Part shown: in pieces, positions 33,475 through 45,803 of the stretch
How the letters are laid out: every line of letters begins with the position of its first letter
How positions within the stretch are numbered: the first letter of the stretch is position 1
Source: Mimosa pudica
Taxonomy: Eukaryota > Streptophyta > Magnoliopsida > Fabales > Fabaceae
Length of the DNA: 64,000 bases
NCBI GenBank assembly: GCA_029929735.1
Contig: JAKELP010000013.1
Span: 2,298,222-2,362,221, forward strand
Direction of reading: 5' to 3'
Notes under the pieces: generated by a model
Database searches by the model: none
Seen by the model: only the letters and a program-made list of their open reading frames with translations
What the model was told of the DNA's origin: nothing
Position numbers and translations under genes: made by a program

Positions 33475-36400
33475 TCAATATATATTATAAATGTGTTCCA
33501 CCCAAAAACACTGGTCATAGCACTGTTCATGAACAGTGATATATGAGTGCATGAACAGTGTTTTGGGTGGAATATAATAATATTATTTTTTTATTTTTTT
33601 TTTTAAAAAATTAAAAAAAAATTTTTAGTTATTATATGATTATTTCACCACATATTTTAGCTAAAAAAATTGTCATATATTTTTTTAGTGCAAATTTGTT
33701 AAAAAAGAAGGTAAAACAAAGTTAAGAGAAAATTTGTCATATATTTTTTTAGGGCAAATTTGTTAAAATAAAAAGTTAAAAAAAAATTGTTCATGAGTAA
33801 ATTATTTAATATTTATATTTATTATTATATTTATTATTTATTATTATTATTTATATTTATTATTTGGCAAATTTTTAATTATTTAATTATTAATTATTTA
33901 ATATATTTATTATATTATTATATTTATTATTGATTTTTTTATTTATATTTAATTATTGATTATTTATATTTATTATTATATTTATTATTTATTATATTTA
34001 TTATTTATTTATTTGGCCCACGTATTATTTACTTTCTTGGGCGAATTTATTTGGGTCACATATTTTTTTTTTGTGGATTTGCCTTAAAAATTTATATCTT
34101 TAGTGTCACCATTATGATGATCTTTTTAACCTAATATATATCTACAAATGTTTTATTGTGTCTTTTTATTGTGTCTTTTTGGCCTAATAAATTTTTTTAA
34201 GGTAAAAAAAAAGTTAAAAGAAAATTTGTCATATATTTTTTAGTGTAAATTTCTTAAAATAAAAAGTTAAAAAAAAATTTGTTCATGAGTAAATTATTTA
34301 ATTTTTTTATTATTATATTTATTATTTATTATTATTATTTATATTTATTATTTTGCAAATTTTTAATTATTTAAGACATTTATTATATTATTATATTCAT
34401 TATTTATTTTTTTATTTATATTTAATTATTTAATTTATTATTTATTATTTATTTATTTTTAATTATTTAATTATTTATTATTTATATTTATTATTTAATT
34501 ATTTGTCATATATTTTTTTAGTGCAAATTTGTTAAAAAAAAGTTAAAAAATTTGTTCATGAGCAAATTTTTAGTGCAGTGATTGACATTCTCTATTACTA
34601 TTGTATGTAATTGCTTTCTTGTGCGAATTTATTTGGGCTACATATTCTTTACTTTCTTGGGCTAATTTATTTGGGTCTATAATATATTATTATTATTGTT
34701 TTAAAAAAAAATAACTATTATATGATTTTTCACACCCGATATTTTGCACTAAAGAAATTTGTCATATTTTTTTTTAGTGCAAATTTGTTAAATAAAAATT
34801 AAAAAATTTGTTCATAAGCAAATTTTTTTTTTTAGTTTAAGACCTTAACCTTAACCTTAACCTTAGACTGATCCAAATATCAGGTGAACAAATTTTTTAA
34901 CCCTTTTTTAACAAATTTGCACTAAAAAAATATAATACAATTTTAAAAAATTTTCATGAGCAAAATTTTTTTTTTAATATAATATATTAAAGATATATTG
35001 ATTGGTAATATATCTTTATCTTCTATCCACTATTCGCATGAATGAATTTCATGGTTTTTTAACCCGATATTTTAGCTAAAAAACATTGTCATATATTTTT
35101 GGAGTGCAAATTTGTTAAAAAAGAGGGTAAAAAAAAGTTAAAGGAAAATTTGTCATATATTTTTTTAGTGCAAATTTGTTAAAATAAAAGGTTAAAAAAT
35201 ATAAAAAAAATTGTTCATGAGTAAATTATTTAATATTTATATTTATTATCAATATATATTATAAATGTGTTCCACCCAAAAACACTGTTCATAGCACTGT
35301 TCATGAACAGTGATATATGAGTGCATGAACAGTGTTTTGGGTGGAATATAATAATATTATTTTTTTATTTTTTTTTTCTAAAAAAATTAAAAAAAAATTT
35401 TTTAGTTATTATATGATTATTTCACCACATATTTTAGCTAAAAAAATTGTCATATATTTTTTTAGTGCAAATTTGTTAAAAAAGAAGGTAAAACAAAGTT
35501 AAGAGAAAATTTGTCATATATTTTTTTAGGGCAAATTTGTTAAAATAAAAAGTTAAAAAAAATTGTTCATGAGTAAATTATTTAATATTTATATTTATTA
35601 TTATATTTATTATTTATTATTATTATTTATATTTATTATTTGGCAAATTTTTAATTATTTAATTATTAATTATTTAATATATTTATTATATTATTATATT
35701 TATTATTGATTTTTTTATTTATATTTAATTATTGATTATTTATATTTATTATTATATTTATTATTTATTATATTTATTATTTATTTATTTGGCCCACGTA
35801 TTATTTACTTTCTTGGGCGAATTTATTTGGGTCACATATTTTTTTTTTGTGGATTTGCCTTAAAAATTTATATCTTTAGTGTCACCATTATGATGATCTT
35901 TTTAGCCTAATATATATCTACAAATGTTTTATTGTGTCTTTTTATTGTGTCTTTTTGGCCTAATAAATTTTTTTAAGGTAAAAAAAAAGTTAAAAGAAAA
36001 TTTGTCATATATTTTTTAGTGTAAATTTCTTAAAATAAAAAGTTAAAAAAAATTTGTTCATGAGTAAATTATTTAATTTTTTTATTATTATATTTATTAT
36101 TTATTATTATTATTTATATTTATTATTTTGCAAATTTTTAATTATTTAAGACATTTATTATATTATTATATTCATTATTTATTTTTTTATTTATATTTAA
36201 TTATTTAATTTATTATTTATTATTTATTTATTTTTAATTATTTAATTATTTATTATTTATATTTATTATTTAATTATTTGTCATATATTTTTTTAGTGCA
36301 AATTTGTTAAAAAAAAGTTAAAAAATTTGTTCATGAGCAAATTTTTAGTGCAGTGATTGACATTCTCTATTACTATTGTATGTAATTGCTTTCTTGTGCG

Positions 36401-38799
36401 AATTTATTTGGGCTACATATTCTTTACTTTCTTGGGCTAATTTATTTGGGTCTATAATATATTATTATTATTGTTTTAAAAAAAAATAACTATTATATGA
36501 TTTTTCACACCCGATATTTTGCACTAAAGAAATTTGTCATATTTTTTTTTAGTGCAAATTTGTTAAATAAAAATTAAAAAATTTGTTCATAAGCAAATTT
36601 TTTTTTTTAGTTTAAGACCTTAACCTTAACCTTAACCTTAGACTGATCCAAATATCAGGTGAACAAATTTTTTAACCCTTTTTTAACAAATTTGCACTAA
36701 AAAAATATAATACAATTTTAAAAAATTTTCATGAGCAAAATTTTTTTTTTAATATAATATATTAAAGATATATTGATTGGTAATATATCTTTATCTTCTA
36801 TCCACTATTCGCATGAATGAATTTCATGGTTTTTTAACCCGATATTTTAGCTAAAAAACATTGTCATATATTTTTGGAGTGCAAATTTGTTAAAAAAGAG
36901 GGTAAAAAAAAGTTAAAGGAAAATTTGTCATATATTTTTTTAGTGCAAATTTGTTAAAATAAAAGGTTAAAAAATATAAAAAAAATTGTTCATGAGTAAA
37001 TTATTTAATATTTATATTTATTATCAATATATATTATAAATGTGTTCCACCCAAAAACACTGTTCATAGCACTGTTCATGAACAGTGATATATGAGTGCA
37101 TGAACAGTGTTTTGGGTGGAATATAATAATATTATTTTTTTATTTTTTTTTTCTAAAAAAATTAAAAAAAAATTTTTTAGTTATTATATGATTATTTCAC
37201 CACATATTTTAGCTAAAAAATTGTCATATATTTTTTTAGTGCAAATTTGTTAAAAAAGAAGGTAAAACAAAGTTAAGAGAAAATTTGTCATATATTTTTT
37301 TAGGGCAAATTTGTTAAAATAAAAAGTTAAAAAAAAATTGTTCATGAGTAAATTATTTAATATTTATATTTATTATTATATTTATTATTTATTATTATTA
37401 TTTATATTTATTATTTGGCAAATTTTTAATTATTTAATTATTAATTATTTAATATATTTATTATATTATTATATTTATTATTGATTTTTTTATTTATATT
37501 TAATTATTGATTATTTATATTTATTATTATATTTATTATTTATTATATTTATTATTTATTTATTTGGCCCACGTATTATTTACTTTCTTGGGCGAATTTA
37601 TTTGGGTCACATATTTTTTTTTTGTGGATTTGCCTTAAAAATTTATATCTTTAGTGTCACCATTATGATGATCTTTTTAGCCTAATATATATCTACAAAT
37701 GTTTTATTGTGTCTTTTTATTGTGTCTTTTTGGCCTAATAAATTTTTTTAAGGTAAAAAAAAAGTTAAAAGAAAATTTGTCATATATTTTTTAGTGTAAA
37801 TTTCTTAAAATAAAAAGTTAAAAAAAAATTTGTTCATGAGTAAATTATTTAATTTTTTTATTATTATATTTATTATTTATTATTATTATTTATATTTATT
37901 ATTTTGCAAATTTTTAATTATTTAAGACATTTATTATATTATTATATTCATTATTTATTTTTTTATTTATATTTAATTATTTAATTTATTATTTATTATT
38001 TATTTATTTTTAATTATTTAATTATTTATTATTTATATTTATTATTTAATTATTTGTCATATATTTTTTTAGTGCAAATTTGTTAAAAAAAAGTTAAAAA
38101 ATTTGTTCATGAGCAAATTTTTAGTGCAGTGATTGACATTCTCTATTACTATTGTATGTAATTGCTTTCTTGTGCGAATTTATTTGGGCTACATATTCTT
38201 TACTTTCTTGGGCTAATTTATTTGGGTCTATAATATATTATTATTATTGTTTTAAAAAAAATAACTATTATATGATTTTTCACACCCGATATTTTGCACT
38301 AAAGAAATTTGTCATATTTTTTTTTAGTGCAAATTTGTTAAATAAAAATTAAAAAATTTGTTCATAAGCAATTTTTTTTTTTTAGTTTAAGACCTTAACC
38401 TTAACCTTAACCTTAGACTGATCCAAATATCAGGTGAACAAATTTTTTAACCCTTTTTTAACAAATTTGCACTAAAAAAATATAATACAATTTTAAAAAA
38501 TTTTCATGAGCAAAATTTTTTTTTTAATATAATATATTAAAGATATATTGATTGGTCATATATCTTTATCTTCTATCCACTATTCGCATGAATGAATTTC
38601 ATGGTTTTTTAACCCGATATTTTAGCTAAAAAACATTGTCATATATTTTTGGAGTGCAAATTTGTTAAAAAAGAGGGTAAAAAAAAGTTAAAGGAAAATT
38701 TGTCATATATTTTTTTAGTGCAAATTTGTTAAAATAAAAGGTTAAAAAATATAAAAAAAATTGTTCATGAGTAAATTATTTAATATTTATATTTATTAT
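33475..38799 (+). repeat. Three near-identical ~1775-bp tandem units
   Basis: Units 33475-35248, 35249-37023 and 37024-~38799 (1774, 1775 and ~1776 bp) differ only by rare substitutions (e.g. CTGGTCATAG in unit 1 against CTGTTCATAG) and homopolymer length changes. Unit 3 continues into different sequence at ~38800. Each unit holds CCTTAA repeated three times plus repeated copies of TTTAGTGCAAATTTGTTAAA. Confidence 0.9.
33496..33572. repeat. Subterminal inverted repeat of the tandem unit
   Basis: TTCCACCC...CACTG is mirrored by CAGTG...GGGTGGAA. Inside it is a perfect 18-bp palindrome, CACTGTTCATGAACAGTG. The same structure recurs about 35270-35346 and 37045-37121. It lies ~20 bp inside each proposed 5' end, as expected of a Helitron terminal or replication structure. 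Confidence 0.8.
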
Positions 38800-39945
38800 T
38801 ATATTTATTATTATTATTATTTATATTTATTATTTGGCAATTTTTTAATTTTTTAATTATTAATTATTTAATATATTTATTATATTATTTATTTTTTTAT
38901 AATATTATTTTTTTAAAAAAAATATTTTTTAAAATTTAATTTTTTAAAAAAATTATTATTTTTTAATTTTTTTTAAAATTGGTGGAATATAATAATATTA
39001 TTTTTTAAAAAAATTTTTTTTAATTTTTTTAAAAAATTATTATTATTTTTTTAAAAAAAAAAAGAGAATAGTTGTTATATCATTTTTTTCACCAGATATT
39101 TTAGTATTTTTTTAGTGCAAATTTGTTAAAAAAAAATAGAAAAATTTGTTCATGAGCAAATTTTTAGTGCAGTGATTGACATTCTCTATTATTATTGTAT
39201 GTGATTGCTTTCTTGTGCGGATTTATTTGGGCTACGTGAATTTGTTCATGAGCAAATTTTTTTTTAATATAATATATTAAAGATATATTGATTGGTCATA
39301 TATCTTTAATTAAATATTTATTTTTCAATTTTTTTTTAACAGTGATTAAATATTTTTTTTAAAATTTTTTTTATAAAAAAAAATTATTTTTTTTACCTTT
39401 TTTTTCCCTTTTTAAATTTTTCTTTTTACCTTTTTTTTTTCCTTTTTTACCTTTTAAAATTATATCTTTAGTGTCACCATTATGATGATCTTTTTGACCT
39501 AATATATATCTGCAAATGTTTTCTTGTGTCTTTTTATTTGTATATTTATTTGAGCTACGTATTTTTTACTTTCGTGTGCGAATTTATTTGTGTCACATAT
39601 TTTTTTGTATGAATTTGTCTTAAAGATTTATTTCTTTAGTGTCACCATTATGATAATCTTTTTGACCTAATATATATCTGCAAATGTTTTGTTGTGTCTT
39701 TTTATTTGTCTATCTTTCCCGTGCAAACTAGAAGTTGTTCCATGTAGATGTAGAACATAAAAAGAAGAGTTGTTTCTTCACATAGGGAAAATGTGTTCAG
39801 TTAGATTTAATTTCGATTTTCATTACGACTTACAGAAAAATGGTCATTTGGTAATGTAAACTAGAAGTTGTCATTGAAATTTTCTTCCTTCTAAGGTTAA
39901 AGTTAGATGATAGTTTTTTTTGTTAATGCTAATTTTTAAGCAAAA

Positions 39946-39990
39946 CCGCGCAGAGCGCTGGAAACCCCCGTGCAACGCACGGGAGAATTT
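39946..39990. other. Second Helitron-type hairpin
   Basis: CCCGTGC/GCACGGG with loop AAC at 39967-39983, preceded by the small inverted word GCGCAGAGCGC. No CTAG follows within 20 bases. It resembles the 3' hairpin at 40403-40419 and could mark a truncated Helitron end. Confidence 0.5.
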
Positions 39991-40611
39991 TTTTTACCTT
40001 TTTTTTTCTTTTTTACTTTTTTTTTCAAAAAAAAATTCAGTTATTATATGATTTCTTTCACCCGATATTTTAGTTAAAAAAATTTGTCATATATTCTTTT
40101 AGTGCAAATTTGTTAAAAAAAAAGTAAAAAAAGGTTAATTGGGTCACATATTTTTTTTTTGAGTTTGCCTTAAAGATTTATATCTTTAGCGTCACCATTA
40201 TGATGATTTTTTTTACCTATGTAAAAGTGATCCACCAACTCACTGTATAATATATTATTTTTTTTTAACTTTTTTTTAAATAAAAAAAATTGGTTATTAT
40301 ATGATTTTTTTCACCCGATATTTTAGTTAAAAAAATTTGTCATATATTTTTTTAGTGCAATTTGTTAAAAAAAATGTTAAAAAAGGGTTAAAAAATTTGT
40401 TCCCCGTGCAAAGCACGGGAAATACCGCTAGTGTTATAAGTAGGATTGAACTTGCGATCTTACTTTTGTATGAAAACTTTCTTACAACTAGGTATTAAAG
40501 CAATTAACGCTTTAGATACTTAGCATTTGTTGAGTGTCATTGTTTAATTTGTAAGATTGAGTATCATAAAAAGAAATTAACTTTATTGTGAACGAAGTGT
40601 TATAATGAAGA

Positions 40612-41298
40612 GAGCGAATGTGCAAAAATGATACTTAACTTTACCTAAAATTGCATTTCTAATACTTAATTTGTGAGGTGCAAAAAGAGTATCAACTTGG
40701 GGTTCAGGGTTCAGGTGTAAATATAGTATTTTCACTTGAGGAAAATAAAATTTATATATGAAAAGAGTTTTTTCATATATAAATAGAGTCTTTTCATATA
40801 TAAATTTTATTTCTCTCAAGTGAAAATACTATATTTGCACCTGGACGCTAAGTATATACTATTTTTGCACCTCGAGAAACTTAAATATTAGAAACGTAAT
40901 TTTGGGTAAAGTTTAGTACTCCCACCGGTCTTATTTATCAGTTATCAACCGCCCAAATTGTACATACCAAGGAATAGAGGTTCATGGAAGTTGCATCATT
41001 AAATTGGTCTTTTTTTTGTCTTTTCCATTTTCACCCTCTCACTTTTATCACTATGGCCCACTACCTTTTCTCTCTCTTCATTAATCCTCTATCTTTAATA
41101 GTATACGTGTGTCTTTTTCATCTTCTCTCTCTTCTCATCTTCTAATGTTCATTTTCCAATGATAAGAATACATTGAGAAAATTTTAATAAATGAGTTAGT
41201 TAATAGTAATTGGTGACTTATATTAAGGACCAAACATCAGAGGTGGTTGGTGACTTATAATAAGGACTGGAGGGAGTATCATTTTTGCACTTTTGCCC
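40612..41298. mobile_element. Foldback MITE, 9-bp TSD, interrupted by a Stowaway
   Basis: Exact duplication TAATGAAGA at 40603-40611 and 41299-41307. The left end GAGCGAATGTGCAAAAATGATAC matches the inverted right end once the Stowaway at 40919-41276 is removed. The inner arms (AATATAGTATTTTCACTTGA) surround a centre of repeated TTTTCATATATAAA. The minus-strand frame at 40583-40819 comes from this centre. Confidence 0.85.
40919..41276. mobile_element. Stowaway MITE (subfamily D), nested
   Basis: 358 bp between TA 40917-40918 and TA 41277-41278. Ends CTCCCACCGGTCTTATTTAT and, inverted, CTCCCTCCAGTCCTTATTAT. It sits inside the right arm of the foldback element 40612-41298 and is therefore younger. 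Confidence 0.9.
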
Positions 41299-41419
41299 TA
41301 ATGAAGATTATATGTATTCAGTTGACGGTGCTTGAATCTATGTTGATGATATTAAGTATGTATATATAACATTTCAATTAAAAATTTATGTATAACAGGT
41401 AGTGATGGAAATAGAAGAA

Positions 41420-42121
41420 CGGCTAAAATGCAAAAATACACATGTAATTGTCACGAAGGTGTAAAAATATCTATATAAAATTTTTTGGAACAAGGCTACA
41501 CATCAAATTTTAAAAGTGAGGCAAAAGTGTCCATCACCGTTAATTGAAAGTAACAACTGTTATTATGTCATCAAGTGACATGTGGATGGCCATGTGTCAT
41601 CTGACATGACAAATAAATACATAAGTTTATCACGTGTTATAAATTAAATAAAACAATCAACGTATGAGAAATACAAAAATAAAAGAAATAGTACAGCAAT
41701 TGCACCCATAAAACCTCTTACCTGAATTATTGTCTAATCACGATGTCCATCGTGGAGCTAGTTACTACCCCTCATTGCACCTGCTGTACCTAAGCGGCCC
41801 TTCAAATATGAGCTCATGACTTGGTGGTCATGGTAAAACAACACTTCTTCTATTGCCTAAGCGGCCCTTCATATATGAGCTCATGACTTGGTGGTCATGG
41901 TAAAACAACACTTCTTCTATTGCCATGCTTCGCGTCATTGCCGTAGAAGATGACCACATGGCATCTGATGGCATAATATACTACTGTCACCTTAAATTAA
42001 AGGTAATGAACACTTTTTCCCCACTTTTTTATTGATACTTTTGCTCCAAAAAATTTTACATGAGTATTTTTGCACCTTCGTGACAATCAAATGAACATTT
42101 TTGCACTTTGACCCATAAAAG
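41420..42121. mobile_element. Foldback MITE, long form of the 58246 family
   Basis: 702 bp. Ends CGGCTAAAATGCAAAAATAC and, inverted, GGGTCAAAGTGCAAAAATG, with the inner words AATTGTCACGAAGGTG and AAAATTTTTTGG shared with 44271 and 58246. Flanks ATAGAAGAA (41411-41419) and ATAAAAGAA (42122-42130) match at 8 of 9 bases. It is longer because of unrelated central sequence that includes a 67-bp tandem duplication. Confidence 0.75.
41789..41922. repeat. 67-bp tandem duplication
   Basis: Two units, 41789-41855 and 41856-41922, differ by about one base (CTTCAAATATG / CTTCATATATG). Each holds CTCATGACTTGGTGGTCATG. They lie in the centre of the foldback element 41420-42121. Confidence 0.9.
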
Positions 42122-42201
42122 AAATTATACTTTTTGTGCAATTTAAATAGTAAGAGGCATCTTACCCAAAAAAATAGGAAGAGGTATGAACTTAAATATT
42201 A

Positions 42202-42442
42202 CTCCCTCCGGTCCTAAATATAAGATCTAGTTTACTTTTTTGAAAAATCCTAAAAAAGTAAAATATAAGTCAATTATAAATTGATTTACCTAATTTCCCC
42301 CCTTAAAATAGTTTATTTAACCTATAAACTAATGACTAATCTAAAAATATATCAAATATGTCATAATTTAATAACATATTTTGTAACCTTAACATCTCCA
42401 AAAAAAAAGTCATCTAGGTCTTATATTTAGGACCGGAGGGAG
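42202..42442. mobile_element. Stowaway MITE (subfamily C)
   Basis: 241 bp, consensus ends CTCCCTCCGGTCCTAAATAT on both sides (inverted), flanked by TA at 42200-42201 and 42443-42444. Confidence 0.9.
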
Positions 42443-42860
42443 TATTTCTATGTGGGGAAAATTGAATGCGTGTGGATCCCATGATTCTGTTGTAATGTCG
42501 AAATTGGAGGAAAATTGGGCAAATAGTGTGAAAGAAGATGAGACTATAAAAATTGGAATGTGTCAAATCATCAATAATTTTGAAATCTACTAATAGTGTG
42601 AATGATCCTGCTTCTATAATCTATATCATGGCTTGTCGGAGCATGGAAAATTTGACAAAGTGTTCATTTTCGAATTCCCTTTTTCAAGATAACTTAAAGA
42701 ATTTTGTCATTTTTCCTAAACCTGACCCTAATTAAATAGAAACATATTTTAAAAGAGCAGAAATTATTAAATGGAGATATTTTGAAACTATTTTAAAAGC
42801 ATTATGGAATTACGAACTATGTATTTTAAAAAGGAACACAAGCTACACAATCAAGTATTA
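42443..42860. other. Intergenic, no gene seen
   Basis: AT-rich. The plus-strand frame at 42553-42735 has a mildly protein-like composition but no motif, splice partner or repeat; I leave it out. Confidence 0.4.
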
Positions 42861-43129
42861 TCTCCCTGCTACTAATTATAATTATAAGAGTCACTTTTGA
42901 TTTTTTTTGTGGAGATTAATGAACCAAATTACACTCTTAAATCTTAATATATGCGATATATATTAGATTATATGATAGCTTATAAGCAAAATTACTTGGT
43001 TTTTGATTGAAAAGGATAAATATAAGTAATTTAAAGTGATGTGTTTTGCATGTTTAAATATTTCAAAAAAATTAAAGTGATTCTTATAATTAGAACTAAA
43101 TAGAGTTTTATATTTAGGGATTGATGGAG
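42861..43129. mobile_element. Stowaway-like MITE, decayed
   Basis: Left end TCTCCCTGCTACTAATTATA after TA (42859-42860); right end TTTAGGGATTGATGGAG before TA. The inner pair ATAAGAGTCACTTTTGA / TAAAGTGATTCTTATAATTA supports the inverted-repeat structure. Confidence 0.6.
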
Positions 43130-43169
43130 TAGAATTTATATAAAAAAAGAGACTAGCTAAATGCTACCA

Positions 43170-43213
43170 TGGTGTGTGTGTGTATAGACACACACATATA
43201 TATATATATATAT
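43170..43213. repeat. GT/AC/AT microsatellite
   Basis: A (GT) run, a short spacer, an (AC) run and a (TA)n run in series. The GT and AC parts can pair with each other. Confidence 0.9.
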
Positions 43214-44270
43214 GCGGTTTGAGTCACAACAAATCATCGGAGCCAGAACTTATTTCCAAACTAAAAGATTGTTTATAAAAGTACTTAAACTGTGAACTGA
43301 CGACTTCTCATATTAAAGACAAAATTCGAACTCAACCATGGGGTTATGACTCATGACTCATGAGCCAATTTCACAGCAGTAGTAAATTAAAAGTTTGACT
43401 CGACCATTTAAATTCATTTGGCTGTTATTTGTAAGCCTAATCCTTCAGTGATTGGGGTGAAGAGCCCACAGAATACACTTGTACTTCCTCGTTATTAAAA
43501 TTAATATTATTTTCAGATTTTAATTTATTCTTTTTTTTTGCCAATTTTTTTTTGCCAATGATTTTAATTTATTCTTAAATAAAGCAACTTTTTTATTTTT
43601 TCCAATTTTTTTACAAATAAACCTTAATAATGTTTGTCTATGGCAGGGAAAGAGATTGAAGAAATACTTATACCGAATTCAGTAAGTTGGATGACAATAC
43701 CTTAATAAAATCATATTAAAATATTACAACAATTCTTAATATGATACTCAATTGATTAATTTAAAAGAGATTATTAAGAAAGTTAAATGAATATGTATTG
43801 TAAGGGAAAGTTAAATAGGTCATTTTAAAATATGTATTTATAGTTTATTAATCTAATCTATCTAACTTATTAATTGACACATAATCTAAGTCTGCTTTTA
43901 TTTATGATTGAACATATAAGAGATAGAAATGTGATGATTCTCATTGAATGAATATGAAAGGAAATGCTAATAGAGATAATGATGATGCATAAAGTTGAAA
44001 AAAAACTCCTTAAATGTTTTGACAAATTTAACATGTATCATATATTTAGGGATAAAACCTATATAGGGACAAAGAGAGTATTATTTTACTTTATGGTTAG
44101 CCTGTTGAGTCCTGTATTAAAGAACCTCCCTTTTTTAATGTTCTTTCTTTTTCTAAGTTTAAAATGCGCTTTTCTCATTTTTCTTATGCATCAATTTATG
44201 ACTCACATTCTCCTTCCTTTATTTAACTCCCCCTCCCATTTATAAATAATAAGGGCACTTTTAAAAAAAA
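43214..44270. other. Intergenic, no gene seen
   Basis: AT-rich. A lone MITE-type end (TTTAGGGATAAAACCTATATAGGGACAAAGAGAGTA, 44046-44081) occurs inside the frame at 43964-44245, which speaks against that frame being a gene. Confidence 0.45.
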
Positions 44271-44648
44271 GGGTTAAAGTGCAAAAATGACCATGTAATT
44301 GTCATGAAAGTTCAAAAATGATTATGTAAAATTTTTTGGAGTTAAACTGCCCATCGAATTTCAAAATTGGAGCAAAAATGACCAGCACATTTAATTTTTT
44401 AACTTTTTTACGTATCATCTTCCACCGATTCATCTTACACTAAAATATGAGACAGACTTATGTATTTATTTGCCCTTGTGTGATAATGATGCGATAGAAG
44501 ATGATGAGTAAAAAAGTAAAAAATTAACCGTGATGACCATTTTTGCCCCAATTTTGAAATTTGATGGGCAGTTTTACTCCAAAAAATTTTACCTGGTCAT
44601 TTTTACACTTTCGTGACAATTTTCATGGCCATTTTTACACTTTAACCC
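44271..44648. mobile_element. Foldback MITE, GGG/CCC ends
   Basis: 378 bp, exactly the length of its relative at 58246-58623. Ends GGGTTAAAGTGCAAAAATG and, inverted, GGGTTAAAGTGTAAAAATG. The flanks are TTTA plus an A-run on both sides, so a duplication is likely but blurred by A-run length. The arms contain AAAATTTTTTGGAGT and GGAGCAAAAATGACC. Confidence 0.8.
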
Positions 44649-44934
44649 TTTAAAAAATGAGAATATTTCCAATAGAGTTATTGTTTTTTACTATTTTTAG
44701 CTTACTTTCTAGAAATTCAGAATTAGGTTAAAAGGAATATGCGTGTGTATCTTTCATTTTACATTAAAGGAACAAAGGGAGTAGCTTGTTTAGGAATGGA
44801 GGGAGAGTGATCCTATATTCAAGAACCGGGTAATTTGTTTTGGGTTCTACGACATTTAAGGGAAGTGTTATGACATGATTTTCACAAAATTAGCAACCTA
44901 AAATTTGACTAAAAGAGCTTTCTTTCTAGTGTCA

Positions 44935-45305
44935 TGACATTTTGTCAAAGTGCCATCACATTGCGAAATTCTTGCGTGAACCCGATGCACCACATTATTT
45001 GTGGTCCGACCAATAATAACTAAACATACAAGGTTTTACGTGGAATATCCAATTTGATTTCGTATCCTAGAAAAACTAACTAATTAACACATTAAAAAAT
45101 TTTAAATGACATGTTTTCAATGTTTTTTATTTTATAGTTTGAAAAAAAAATATTGTTATAGTTGGTTAATATTTTTATGATGTCACGTCAGATTAAAATT
45201 AAATATAAGGTCTTACATGTTTAATTGTTATTGATCAGACCACAAATAACGTGTTGCACCTCGTTCATGCAAGAATATTTCCATCACAGTGCTTTCAAAA
45301 TGCAA
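44935..45305. mobile_element. Inverted-repeat element, arms ~110 bp
   Basis: The left arm (CATTTTGTCAAAGTGCCATC ... ATTTGTGGTCCGACCAATAA) recurs inverted on the right (TTATTGATCAGACCACAAAT ... CATCACAGTG). Ends and duplication are not resolved. The minus-strand frame at 45228-45410 runs through the right arm and is not treated as a gene. Confidence 0.6.
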
Positions 45306-45803
45306 GAACATACTCTCTAAAATACAATTTCCAACCTCTCCACCGTCGGTCAACATCACAAACCCCAACATCTCGCTCGAATCATAGTTCCCTTCTACAC
45401 AAGCACCCACTAGCTTGATTTCTCAGTTTTCTCCATTGAACTATGAATGTGGTGGCAATCTTCAATTTTCTAACACTTTTGGGACTGAATTTTCTTAGTT
45501 GAGGATCTTGTCATCAATTTGGTGTTACTTTGACACTTGTACCATGGGTAGTGCTAGCACTGCATTTTCTTGATTTACTCAGTTCTTGCATTGTCATTCT
45601 TGAGTGTTAGTTGTGTTGAAATTTTGTTGAATTTACTGAAATATAGTGTCCACATTAGCTCTGTTCAACTGTGTAATTACTGTTTGGTCTCTTTGAACTT
45701 TTAAGATTCCAATGAAATCCTGAAATATTATCTGTTTTGTGGATGCTATTGAGTCACTAATGATTTGAAAAACACCTCTGTGATTCGGTTCTTAAGAAGC
45801 TTA
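45306..45803. other. Unrecognised intergenic sequence
   Basis: Less AT-biased than its surroundings and with UTR-like C/T runs near 45400-45440, but every frame is short and I recognise no protein. It may be a decayed gene fragment. Confidence 0.35.

Larger units (their letters stand above)
33475..40431 (+). mobile_element. Large Helitron-like element with tandem units
   Basis: The 3' end is well defined: stem CCCGTGC/GCACGGG (40403-40419), eight bases, then CTAG (40428-40431) followed by T. The proposed 5' end TCAATATATATTATAAATG starts at 33475 after an A, and is followed by a subterminal hairpin (33496-33572). The same 5' sequence, again after A, recurs at 35249 and 37024. The interior is non-coding and rich in TTATTATTTAT and homopolymers; no Rep/helicase frame exists. 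A second 3'-type hairpin (39967-39983) without CTAG suggests an inserted or truncated relative. The 5' limit is inferred, the 3' limit is seen. Confidence 0.6.

Noticed and set aside
34843..34864. Interstitial telomere repeat
   Set aside because: The unit is CCTTAA, not the plant CCCTAAA, and has only three copies.
33475..38799. Regular direct repeats as a CRISPR array or centromeric satellite
   Set aside because: Units of ~1775 bp with Helitron-type ends and only three copies fit neither; the host is a plant.
45228..45410. Minus-strand frame with protein-like composition (MGACVEGNYD...)
   Set aside because: It lies largely in the right arm of an inverted-repeat element (44935-45305), and no splice partner or known motif is seen.
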